A DNA stretch of 64,000 bases, from positions 1,877,139 to 1,941,138 of the forward strand of contig NZ_LN831279.1 in NCBI RefSeq assembly GCF_900069005.2, read 5' to 3'. How positions within the stretch are numbered: the first letter of the stretch is position 1; each line of letters starts with the position of its first letter. This document shows positions 43,520 through 51,407 of this stretch, piece by piece. The notes beneath the pieces are model-generated. The model was not told the DNA's origin. It did not search any database and saw only the letters and a program-made list of their open reading frames with translations. Both the position numbers and the translations under genes were made by a program. The DNA is from Paenibacillus sp. GM2 (GTDB lineage Bacteria > Bacillota > Bacilli > Paenibacillales > Paenibacillaceae).

Positions 43520-45010
43520 TTATGCCTTAAGAAGGTCTCGAACCTGCTCGCCGATAATCTGAATCCCCAGCGCGATATGCTCATCCGAGACTCGTGAGAA
43601 TCCAAGCCGCAACGTATTTGTTCCTTCGTCCTCTGCGATAAAAAATCGGTCTCCCGGTGTAAAAATAACCCCCTGCGCCGTACAGGCTTCCAGCAATTCG
43701 TGCGTGTCTACGCTTGCCGGGAAGGTAAGGAACAAATGCAAGCCTCCGTCGCCAGACAGCTGCGCCTCAGGAAGATATGCTTCACAGCAGGCCTTCGTCA
43801 GCTCGTATTTGCGCTTATATTCCGTTCGGGCTTTTTTGACATATTTATCGAAATTCCCGTTCAGCAAATATTGATACAGGATCGATTGATCGATCGTTGA
43901 TGTATGAATCGTACGCGCTCGCTTAATGCTCTCCAGATTGTCAATCAGCGCCCGGTCGGCAAGCACCCAACCAACCCGCAAGCCCGGGAACAGCACCTTG
44001 GAGAAGCTGCCGATATAGATCACGCCATTCCCTTGCCCTGCTGTCGCAATAATCGGTGCGATATGCGCTCCTGAGTAGCGCAGCTCCTCATTAAATCCAT
44101 CCTCAATCACCGGAATCTGATAACGCATCATTAACTTTACAACAGCACTGCGCTTGGCTGCCGACATCACGATCCCGGTTGGATTGTGATAGGAAGGCGT
44201 CAGATATGCCAGATCATAGCAGTTCGTCTGCTTTTGCAGCTCCTGCTCAAGCTGTTCCACATCAATACCGTCCCGTTCCATCGGAATGCCGGTAATCTCA
44301 AACCCCTGCAGCTTCAAATTTTTGATGGCGGTATGATGGGTCGGATTTTCGCAAATCGCTGCTCCGCGGCGTCCGGAAGGACGCAGTGCAGACAGGACAA
44401 TGTCGAAGCCCTCGGTAAAACCGCTTGTAATCAACATATCCTTGCCGCTGATATCGACGCCTTTATTCTCCATATAACGCATCAGATAATCGATCAGTGG
44501 CTTATACCCTTTGGCGTAACCGTAGTTCAGCAGCACCTGCCCTTCGATAGCCATCCGATCCATAAAAGCTCGCTTCACATCTCCGAGATCGAATAAATGC
44601 TCATCCGGAGCGATGCTGGTGAACGAGATCGTCCCTTTCTGGGCGCGGATGCCTTGCTTCATCATATCCAGTTCGACCGCTGCCCCGGCATATTCGTTCA
44701 TTCTCCCCTTCCAGTCAATCTGCCAGGCGGAGGAAGCAGCAGAATCACCGTGGTCTCCGGCCAGTCTCGTTACCATTGCTGCTACATAGCTGCCCTTCCC
44801 GGGAAGAGCATACGTATATCCGTCATCCTCCAGCCCTTCATAGGCGGCAATGACTGTATTGCGGCTCACTTTGAGCAATTCGCTCATTTCTCTTGTAGAA
44901 GGCAGCTTCTGATCCGCCTGAAGCGCCCCTTTTATAATTAAACGTTTGACGTATTCTTTCACTTGTATCGCGACCGGACGGTCGTCAACGAGCTTGAAAT
45001 CCTGGAACAC
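43520..45010 (-). CDS. MocR-type regulator (GntR winged helix plus aminotransferase domain)
   Basis: A 496-residue PLP-binding transcription factor. The N-terminal GntR winged helix is at about 10-75 (ADQKLPSTREMSELLKVSRN), and the C-terminal aminotransferase-like sensor (115-490) has the PLP lysine in YIGSFSKVLFPGLRVGW. The start is GTG with AAGGGGG nine bases upstream. It is first in a mocR-ddl-aminotransferase run. In Brevibacillus brevis a MocR protein, DdlR, regulates a D-Ala-D-Ala ligase gene in response to PLP and D-alanine; the same pairing here suggests a DdlR-like function. Confidence 0.92.
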   Translation of the reverse strand: MFQDFKLVDDRPVAIQVKEYVKRLIIKGALQADQKLPSTREMSELLKVSRNTVIAAYEGLEDDGYTYALPGKGSYVAAMVTRLAGDHGDSAASSAWQIDWKGRMNEYAGAAVELDMMKQGIRAQKGTISFTSIAPDEHLFDLGDVKRAFMDRMAIEGQVLLNYGYAKGYKPLIDYLMRYMENKGVDISGKDMLITSGFTEGFDIVLSALRPSGRRGAAICENPTHHTAIKNLKLQGFEITGIPMERDGIDVEQLEQELQKQTNCYDLAYLTPSYHNPTGIVMSAAKRSAVVKLMMRYQIPVIEDGFNEELRYSGAHIAPIIATAGQGNGVIYIGSFSKVLFPGLRVGWVLADRALIDNLESIKRARTIHTSTIDQSILYQYLLNGNFDKYVKKARTEYKRKYELTKACCEAYLPEAQLSGDGGLHLFLTFPASVDTHELLEACTAQGVIFTPGDRFFIAEDEGTNTLRLGFSRVSDEHIALGIQIIGEQVRDLLKA

Positions 45011-45052
45011 TCTTCATCGCCCCCTTCTGTAATTCTGGCATAGGATGCGCAA

Positions 45053-45097
45053 GAAAAAAAGAACCACCCTGCAGGATTTTTCATCCTTTGGTGGTTC
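45053..45097 (-). terminator. Terminator of the DinB gene
   Basis: Minus strand: GAACCACC pairs with GGTGGTTC around an inner AGGAT/ATCCT hairpin, followed by seven T. It is about 100 bp past the DinB stop and blocks read-through into the MocR gene. Confidence 0.8.
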
Positions 45098-45192
45098 CCC
45101 TGTATTTCAGGCCAGATTTGCCCTTTTCATTATAAAAGGGTTGACTACATAGTTAACATGGTTAATAAACTTACAAACCGGACATGATTCGT

Positions 45193-45726
45193 TCAAAGCT
45201 CCTTTTTCAAACGTTCCAACTGCAAGAAGTGATGGCGATAATGCATTTCAACCAGTAAGAACCACTCTATGGCGGTTAACGCACCGAATCTGGGATGAGC
45301 GATTTTGTGCTCTTGCGATGCCTGACTCAAAGCGGGTTCCGTTCGTCTCATCCTTTCTACTACACCGGATAACCCTTCCCTCAATTGTGCCTTGCTTACC
45401 GGCTGCTGCGGGGTATATTGCGGCGAAGCCGGAACCCGGATCCGAATCGGCGGAAAGCCTCCTTGCTCGAATATGCTTCTGCCTTGCTCCGTTTTTTCAT
45501 CCTCGGGGGCCAAGGTGTCATTCCCTTCAGCCAAACATTGCTCGACATGTTGTAAATGCATAAATTGCGCCGATTGAATCAAATGCAGGTACATTTGGCC
45601 GATGGACCATTCCTCTTCATTCGTTTTTTGAAGCAGCTGCTCCCATTCAAGGTTGTCCAGTTCGGATAAATATCGCTCTACGGCTGCTTCAAATTCCTGT
45701 AATGCTTCCTTTGTACTTTTCATCAA
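45193..45726 (-). CDS. DinB-family protein (DinB_2 four-helix bundle)
   Basis: A 177-residue four-helix bundle protein. Metal-binding histidines fit YLHLIQSAQFMHLQHVEQ and the late MHYRHHFLQLERLKKEL. Members of the DinB/YfiT group are metal-dependent thiol or hydrolase enzymes, e.g. bacillithiol transferases. Single gene, its terminator downstream. The exact reaction is not known. Confidence 0.86.
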   Translation of the reverse strand: MMKSTKEALQEFEAAVERYLSELDNLEWEQLLQKTNEEEWSIGQMYLHLIQSAQFMHLQHVEQCLAEGNDTLAPEDEKTEQGRSIFEQGGFPPIRIRVPASPQYTPQQPVSKAQLREGLSGVVERMRRTEPALSQASQEHKIAHPRFGALTAIEWFLLVEMHYRHHFLQLERLKKEL

Positions 45727-45765
45727 GTAAACAACTCCTCATCAATCTCAGATATATATCCAATA

Positions 45766-45805
45766 TAAAAAAACGCTGCTGACATCTGTATGTCAGTAGC
45801 GTTTT
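45766..45805 (-). terminator. Terminator of the WYL regulator gene
   Basis: Minus strand stem ACGCTxCTGACA / TGTCAGxAGCGT with six-base loop and T7. It begins in the last codons of the WYL gene. Confidence 0.88.
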
Positions 45806-46740
45806 AGTATTTTTTCGGCCTCTTTCCGGATCCTGTTCCGAAGCGTTGCTGGCTCCAGAACCTCGACATCACCACCCCAGCCGAGAATATAAGGCAGCAG
45901 CTCTTCGGGATGTCTAACGCGAAAGGTGACCAGAAGATAATCCTGCTCCGTCTCCATCGCTTCCATATAATAATTCCCGGTCTCAACAATTTTGTCGGCA
46001 ATATCAGAATTCACCCGAACCAGTATCCACAAATTGCGGTCGTCCGGCTGGCGGTAACGGCTCAGATCAAACCCGGGCAGCATGGAAAAGCGCTCATCCG
46101 ACACCGTAAGCTCGGTCATCCGCGACAACCGGAAATGGCGGATATCCTGTCGTAGATCACAGTATGCAATCAGCATCCAGTTTCCCTGAACAAACACCAG
46201 TCCGTATGGATCAACCTCTCGCCTGCTTTCACGTTTACCGTCTGAAGCTGATATCTTTTTCAGGTACGTAAAACTTAATTTGCGATGTTCCAGAATTGCG
46301 CGTCGTACTTGTCCAAGATAATTCTTCTCCTTCCGCCCCATTACCGATTCTCCAACACGAAGAAGGCGCATCGCTTCCCGTACACGCTCTGATTCGCCGC
46401 GCACCTGCTCTGGCAGAACCGCTTCGATCTTGCGCCTGGCCGCCTTGGCAGCACTGACGTATTCGCCATCCAGCTTCTGCTCGACAAAATCCGCTCCCAT
46501 CAGCAGGGCTACAGACTCTTGCGCCGTAAAACCAACAGGTGGCAAAAAGTACCCTTCCATTAGAGAATATCCCTGCCCGGGAGCTCCGATGATCGGGACA
46601 CCGGCTTCGCTAAGCGCTTGAATATCACGATATATCGTCCGCACGCTCGTCTCAAATTGAGCCGCCAGATCCTCCGCCCTGACCACGTTACTCCGTTGCA
46701 GTTCAAGCGTAATGGCAAGTTGCCGTTCGGTTTTGTTCAT
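45793..46740 (-). CDS. WYL-domain transcriptional regulator (YafY type)
   Basis: A 315-residue DNA-binding protein. The N-terminal HTH_11 winged helix (RAEDLAAQFETSVRTIYRDI, 20-40) is followed by the WYL domain (about 145-220; REVDPYGLVFVQGNWMLIAY, RHFRLSRMTEL) and a C-terminal WCX extension. WYL regulators sense small ligands or nucleic acid, often in stress responses. It is monocistronic with its own promoter and terminator. The target cannot be inferred. Confidence 0.92.
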   Translation of the reverse strand: MNKTERQLAITLELQRSNVVRAEDLAAQFETSVRTIYRDIQALSEAGVPIIGAPGQGYSLMEGYFLPPVGFTAQESVALLMGADFVEQKLDGEYVSAAKAARRKIEAVLPEQVRGESERVREAMRLLRVGESVMGRKEKNYLGQVRRAILEHRKLSFTYLKKISASDGKRESRREVDPYGLVFVQGNWMLIAYCDLRQDIRHFRLSRMTELTVSDERFSMLPGFDLSRYRQPDDRNLWILVRVNSDIADKIVETGNYYMEAMETEQDYLLVTFRVRHPEELLPYILGWGGDVEVLEPATLRNRIRKEAEKILKRY

Positions 46741-46893
46741 GTTAGCTTCCCTCTATCTCTTGTGCATTTATCATTTCCGCCGTTCTGTCCAACAGCTCCC
46801 CCACGGCTGCACCGTATAATCGGCTTTTGATGCGGTTGGATCATCTATTCACCATACCGACATCTTTATGCTTAATTCTCATCGTTCGCTTTG

Positions 46894-46920
46894 ATTATAA
46901 CGCATACCCGTGGGGGACAA
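46894..46920 (-). promoter_or_regulatory. Candidate promoter of the WYL regulator gene
   Basis: Minus strand: TTGTCC (46915-46920), 15-bp spacer, TATAAT (46894-46899). Spacing is short; TTGTC one base upstream would give 16. Confidence 0.4.
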
Positions 46921-46983
46921 CATATGCCATACGGCGCAAGCATGTGATTCCTATTTTCATATCTTTATTTATCTATATACATG

Positions 46984-48261
46984 TCATTTTCTGCGATCTA
47001 CTGGGATCGAGATTTTCTTATTGTAGGTTTTTATATATTGATATCCGTCGCAAATGAGTGATTCCGGTTTATCCTCCGTGTCAAATGAATACGTCTGCTC
47101 CCACAGAATATTGCCGTTATTCAGGTTCCAGGGACGTTCCGCGGAGATTGATGCTACAGGCACTGTCTTTCCCCCCGCTTGGATGGCTAAACTGTCCGTA
47201 TCCAGGAAAGTAAACTGTCTTCTGGCAATAACGATATCATAACCTGTTTTGGTCTTAGCGACGCTCCGAATCCACAGCTTCTCATCCCCCACCTTCATAG
47301 ATCGATCGGATGGCGAGGTCAGCGAGATGGGCTGATTGATTTTATGGTACCCTTCAAAATTTTCAAGTACAAGCTCAAGGGATTGAATCTGGTCCGTAGG
47401 AAACGGATCAAATTGAAGCGAAAAGTCGGGATTATGCGCCTCTGCCCTCGTCCTCCCAACCTCTATTCCATTCACATAAAGCTTGGTTTCTCCAGAAAAC
47501 CTCGGATACTCTTCAAGATCATAATGCCCTTTAACAATAGTCGAGGTAGGCGAAGCCGTAATATAGTCATAGTGAATCGTGCCTTTATCAACCGCAATGG
47601 ATTCGGACAGCTTTTCTTTAATCATACTCTTCATCGCCTTATTTGCCTCAAAATCGAAGGAGAGGGAATAGGATACCTTCTCCCCATTGTCCAGCCACTC
47701 GTTAAATACAAGGGTTAACGTTCGAGCAAACGGGCTCACGGGTTCGAATTCACTTTCCCCGATGAACTGGCTCTTGTCTTTACCGGGAGACCCGCCTCCG
47801 CCAAGCGACTTGGACTGAGTCAGGAACCCTTGCACCCGAACAAAGCTATAACGTAAGAAATCTTCGTCAGTATATTCAGTTCCTGCCGGTCGGTCGATCG
47901 TATAATACATGCGAAATACATTATCGTCCGCAATCAGTCCATTAATGGTAAGAACAGTGCCATCATTAAGCGTTAGGCTTTTATCCACCTTTTGACCATA
48001 TCCCTGCTCCATCACCTCGGCAAAGCTAAGAGAGTTTAAGCTAACTTTGTTAAAATAATAAGCCAGGGCAGGATACTCATAAGCTCCGACCACTAAAATT
48101 AGCGCTGCCACAGCTGAAGAAATCCATACCACCGTTTTATTTACTTTTCTTTGTTTTACGGGAACTTGCTGCAATGCATTGCGAAGTCTCCCCTCCAGAT
48201 CTGATGGAGCTTGTAACTGATTCTGTTTGTATTCCTCGAATTTCTTATCGACCGTTCTCAT
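46984..48261 (-). CDS. DUF4179-domain anti-sigma factor
   Basis: A 425-residue membrane protein. The cytoplasmic N-terminus (about 1-40; FEEYKQNQLQAPSDLEGRLR) probably binds the sigma factor; one membrane helix lies at about 44-66 (VVWISSAVAALILVVGAYEY); the rest is extracellular with two Ig-like DUF4179/DUF5643-type domains. The ATG overlaps the sigma gene stop by four bases (ATGA). Such pairs sense envelope signals. The extracellular ligand is unknown. Confidence 0.9.
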   Translation of the reverse strand: MRTVDKKFEEYKQNQLQAPSDLEGRLRNALQQVPVKQRKVNKTVVWISSAVAALILVVGAYEYPALAYYFNKVSLNSLSFAEVMEQGYGQKVDKSLTLNDGTVLTINGLIADDNVFRMYYTIDRPAGTEYTDEDFLRYSFVRVQGFLTQSKSLGGGGSPGKDKSQFIGESEFEPVSPFARTLTLVFNEWLDNGEKVSYSLSFDFEANKAMKSMIKEKLSESIAVDKGTIHYDYITASPTSTIVKGHYDLEEYPRFSGETKLYVNGIEVGRTRAEAHNPDFSLQFDPFPTDQIQSLELVLENFEGYHKINQPISLTSPSDRSMKVGDEKLWIRSVAKTKTGYDIVIARRQFTFLDTDSLAIQAGGKTVPVASISAERPWNLNNGNILWEQTYSFDTEDKPESLICDGYQYIKTYNKKISIPVDRRK

Positions 48262-48791
48262 AACGATCCACCTCCGATCACAATCTCCAGCTTTTGAATT
48301 CCTTGCGAGATTCTCGATTTAATAGTTCCAAGCGGTGCGCCGGTTATATCCGCAATCGTCTGATACGGTAGGTCATGCACATAACGAAGCTCAATCGCTT
48401 CACGCTGCTGTGCATTAAGATGGGATAGCAATACCTGCATATTCATCTCGGACTCGGTATCACGATAGGGATTATCGTCTGTTAATGCAGCAAATAAGGG
48501 TCCCTTATCATCCTCTAGTGGAACAAATCGATTCTGTTTACGAAGTAATGTTTTGCAGCGATTCACGAGGATGGTTTTACTCCAGCTGTAAAAGGCTTCC
48601 CTTTTCTTCAACTGATCGATCTTTTCATACAGGGTCACAATCATATCTTCCATTGCATCCATCGCGTCATGCTCGTTCCCCATGTAGGCATAGGCAAGGC
48701 GATAATAAGCGTCCTTATCGGCCAGGATGAGTTGTAATAAGGCCTCCTTATTGCCTTTTTGGGCTTGTTTGACAAGATGATTCACTTTCAT
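48258..48791 (-). CDS. ECF RNA polymerase sigma factor
   Basis: A 177-residue group 4 sigma factor from the ATG at 48791, chosen because GGGGAG lies five bases upstream; the frame runs on for 47 more codons without a site. Region 2 (AYMGNEHDAMDAMEDMIVTL, FYSWSKTILVNRCKTLLRKQ) and region 4 (AQQREAIELRYVHDLPYQTI, GTIKSRISQGIQKL) are intact. Resembles SigV/SigW-like factors. Controlled by the overlapping DUF4179 anti-sigma gene. Confidence 0.92.
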   Translation of the reverse strand: MKVNHLVKQAQKGNKEALLQLILADKDAYYRLAYAYMGNEHDAMDAMEDMIVTLYEKIDQLKKREAFYSWSKTILVNRCKTLLRKQNRFVPLEDDKGPLFAALTDDNPYRDTESEMNMQVLLSHLNAQQREAIELRYVHDLPYQTIADITGAPLGTIKSRISQGIQKLEIVIGGGSL

Positions 48792-48901
48792 GCTCACTCC
48801 CCTTTTCATGGATAAGAGGCCATTAAGGTAATAAAAGTTCATTTTATACGAAAATATTTTTTTCGTACTATGTTTTTGCTTTGCAAAACCGATAGAGTTC
48901 G

Positions 48902-48958
48902 AAAGGTAATTTGATAAGCTTAAGTAAGTCACATATACTGGAAAAGTAAATTACCTTT
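48902..48958 (+). promoter_or_regulatory. Nitroreductase promoter framed by an 11-bp inverted repeat
   Basis: TTGATA (48911-48916), a 17-bp spacer and TATACT (48934-48939) make a clear sigma-A promoter. The perfect repeat AAAGGTAATTT (48902-48912) / AAATTACCTTT (48948-48958) overlaps the -35 on one side and the transcription start on the other. It could be a two-site operator. Confidence 0.6.
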
Positions 48959-48974
48959 GGAAGGAGATATTCAG

Positions 48975-49586
48975 ATGAGCAATGTACAAACCATCATTAA
49001 TGAAATTTCAGCGGAGGTGCAGGCTACACGCGTCTCCGAGTATCCGGTCAGCCCTCTCTTTCTGAATCGCTGGTCAACGCGCGCTTTTTCAACTCGTGAA
49101 GTGAGCGATCAAGATCTATATACGGTGTTGGATGCCGCACACTGGGCACCCTCTTCTTTTAATGATCAGCCATGGCGCTTTATCTTCGCCAAAACGGAGG
49201 AGCAGCGCAGCGTATTCCATCAATTCATCAATGAATTCAATTTAACCTGGGTATCGACCGCCCCGGTTCTGATTGTGGTTGCTTCCGATACACAAAGAGA
49301 CAATGGCGATCCAAACGGCGCTCATGCCTTCGATGCGGGTGCGGCCTGGGCTTCGATGGCGATTCAGGCGACCATGCTGGGTATGGTTACTCACGCCCTG
49401 GGAGGCATCGATCGCAATAAAGCCAGACAAATGCTGAATATCCCGGAAAGCTTCGAGATTCATGCCCTTATCGCTCTTGGATACCATGGGGATAAATCCT
49501 TACTGCCCGAAGCCGTTCAGCAGCGTGAAGTGCCCAACAGCCGCCGCCCGCTGCATGAGCTTGTGTACGAAGGGAAAATCGAATAG
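48975..49586 (+). CDS. Nitroreductase-family FMN oxidoreductase
   Basis: A 203-residue flavoenzyme from the ATG set by AAGGAG ten bases upstream; a TTG six codons earlier is in frame but not needed. FMN/NAD(P)H-binding features are RWSTRAFSTREVSDQDLYTV, AAHWAPSSFNDQPWRFIFA (Ser/Asn contacts), and the C-terminal ALGYHGDKS with the loop GGIDRNKARQML. It reduces nitro or quinone compounds. It has its own strong promoter with an inverted repeat, so it is probably induced by an electrophile. Confidence 0.93.
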   Translation: MSNVQTIINEISAEVQATRVSEYPVSPLFLNRWSTRAFSTREVSDQDLYTVLDAAHWAPSSFNDQPWRFIFAKTEEQRSVFHQFINEFNLTWVSTAPVLIVVASDTQRDNGDPNGAHAFDAGAAWASMAIQATMLGMVTHALGGIDRNKARQMLNIPESFEIHALIALGYHGDKSLLPEAVQQREVPNSRRPLHELVYEGKIE

Positions 49587-49605
49587 CAACCCCTCTACGC
49601 CCAAC

Positions 49606-49641
49606 AAAAAAGCTGGCCTATTGGCCAGCTTTATCATTTTT
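49606..49641. terminator. Bidirectional terminator after the nitroreductase gene
   Basis: AAAGCTGGCC-TATT-GGCCAGCTTT is a perfect 10-bp stem with an A-tract and a T-rich tail. It lies between convergent genes. Confidence 0.88.
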
Positions 49642-49689
49642 CCGCAAAATAAAAAGCAAATCAGATTAATTAACGGCTATCCCCAGGCT

Positions 49690-50103
49690 TTATTTGGCTT
49701 CATTGTCGTCTACGGGTTGAATCGTACCTACAAATATCCATCCCGGTTCCCAGCCGCGTTCTTTGTGAAGTTGATCTTTAACCGCTTGCTTCACATACGC
49801 CTTATGGCTTACTTGAACGACTATACTTCCTGTTCTGGTATTTTTATCGCGGCCATGGTACGTGTAATTGGCTTTGAAAGCCATATCCTTAACAGGGACT
49901 TCCCCGGCACTGCTGACCGTCGTGCCATCATCGGATAATCGTAAATCAAGAACCTTCTCGAATACTGATTGCGCAACTTTAATCTGATGATGGAGAAATT
50001 CCTTATCGGAAGGATCTTCAAGCTCTCCTCGTAATTTTAGCAAGAAATGCTGAATACTTTGCATGATCAATGCAGACTCTTCATTGGATAAATTTTCTTG
50101 CAT
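49690..50103 (-). CDS. Conserved hypothetical protein, about 137 residues
   Basis: No family recognised. Residues 1-55 look helical (LSNEESALIMQSIQHFLLKL, FLHHQIKVAQSVFEKVL), the remainder beta-rich (YTYHGRDKNTRTGSIVVQVS, then GWIFVGTIQPVDDNEAK). Soluble, no signal. An ATG three codons in is preferred because GGAG lies ten bases upstream. It is a single gene between the nitroreductase terminator and the AlkZ-like gene. Confidence 0.7.
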   Translation of the reverse strand: MQENLSNEESALIMQSIQHFLLKLRGELEDPSDKEFLHHQIKVAQSVFEKVLDLRLSDDGTTVSSAGEVPVKDMAFKANYTYHGRDKNTRTGSIVVQVSHKAYVKQAVKDQLHKERGWEPGWIFVGTIQPVDDNEAK

Positions 50104-50264
50104 ATGACGCACGCTCCTTAGCCTCTAGTAATCGAACGGTTTGGAATCACTTGCTAAATAATATTCTATGCTTCCCCCAGCAACTCCTCTTATACCTGTC
50201 CGTTTTTCTGCCAGAATTCTGCTGCTGTCAGCGGTGAGTCCAATGCTCCATTCAAGGCCGGCTG

Positions 50265-51347
50265 TTATTCCTTAAAAGATGTCAAAGCTAAAGGAAGATT
50301 CATAAATGCACAATAGCGCTCTGCGGCCATAGTGATCTCCTCTGCTCTATCTGCCAATGGAATAAATAAATCAAATTCGATATCTATCCCTTTATTCTTG
50401 ATAGCTCGTTTCCATATACCCACGATTTGACCATCGATGACGATGGTTGGCATAAATACTCCGTTGTTACCGGGGATCGTACGGGAGGCGAATTCAGCTT
50501 TTAAAACCGCACTGCGATCCTTATAGCCAAGCTGATACTCGTCATATCCCGGAAGCAGATAAACACCCGGTTCAGCATCCCTTGACCCGACCAGAACAGG
50601 CTCGCCCCACCAGTATTCGTGGCCGTTTATTTTCTCCGAAACTAGGCGGGATTTTGCCGCTTCAATCCCCTGTCGGGCATGGGAGAGCGTGATACCGGCC
50701 CACCAGGCAAAATCCTGGACCGTAGCTGGACCGTGCCCGGTAAAATAACGTTCAGCCAGGATACCTATCGCTTCATCCATAGATCGTTTTTGGGCATTCG
50801 GCGCCCACTCATCCAGCAATACAAAAGTTTGAAGCTTCCCTTCCTTTGGCCCGTGACAGATCAAACCAGATTGGGCGATATACCATAACAGGTGATACCC
50901 GCGCTGGTTTTTCGTACTGATCCCATCCTCCTCCAGCAATTGCATAAGCTCGGGCCGAGATTGCCGCTTGTTCCCGTGCAGCGCATCATAGATTATTGTG
51001 CTGGCATGTTGAATAATCTCCTGATTCAGCTCCAATTGCTCCAGCCTTCGATGATCCTGCGCCAGGGTACGCGAAGCCAACAGCTCCAACATCCACTTTA
51101 CATCTTCCGCAGGCACAAAATGCAGCGTACCCCGCATCATCCAGGTCAATACGATTTTATGGTCGGCCATGTTTTGCTCGACGTCCGCAACGGTACCGGA
51201 TTGCATGCGCAATCCAATCGCCCATAAAGCCTGATGATAATCCTGTGCCTGCATAGCACCCAGATGTCTTACAACCTGCTCGGGCTTATCCCGCTTCCCG
51301 CCAGCAATAAGCTGGTTGAATAGACGCCGATCCACCACATTTTGCAT
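50265..51347 (-). CDS. Winged-helix DNA-binding protein of the AlkZ/YcaQ (HTH_42) family
   Basis: The 360 residues resemble the HTH_42 superfamily, which includes the AlkZ DNA glycosylase that unhooks crosslinks. Key features: RHLGAMQAQDYHQALWAIGL, with the QAQ triplet at the position of the QxQ catalytic motif of AlkZ; WMMRGTLHFVPAEDVKWML; WWAGITLSHARQGIEAAKSR; and LLPGYDEYQLGYKDRSAVL. Many relatives have no tested activity. With AlkC this makes two possible alkylation or adduct repair proteins in the window. Confidence 0.85.
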   Translation of the reverse strand: MQNVVDRRLFNQLIAGGKRDKPEQVVRHLGAMQAQDYHQALWAIGLRMQSGTVADVEQNMADHKIVLTWMMRGTLHFVPAEDVKWMLELLASRTLAQDHRRLEQLELNQEIIQHASTIIYDALHGNKRQSRPELMQLLEEDGISTKNQRGYHLLWYIAQSGLICHGPKEGKLQTFVLLDEWAPNAQKRSMDEAIGILAERYFTGHGPATVQDFAWWAGITLSHARQGIEAAKSRLVSEKINGHEYWWGEPVLVGSRDAEPGVYLLPGYDEYQLGYKDRSAVLKAEFASRTIPGNNGVFMPTIVIDGQIVGIWKRAIKNKGIDIEFDLFIPLADRAEEITMAAERYCAFMNLPLALTSFKE

Positions 51348-51407
51348 TGCCGCTGGCCCCCTATAAAATCCATAGATATTTACAATCCGCCGTAGTTCAC
51401 ATACAAC

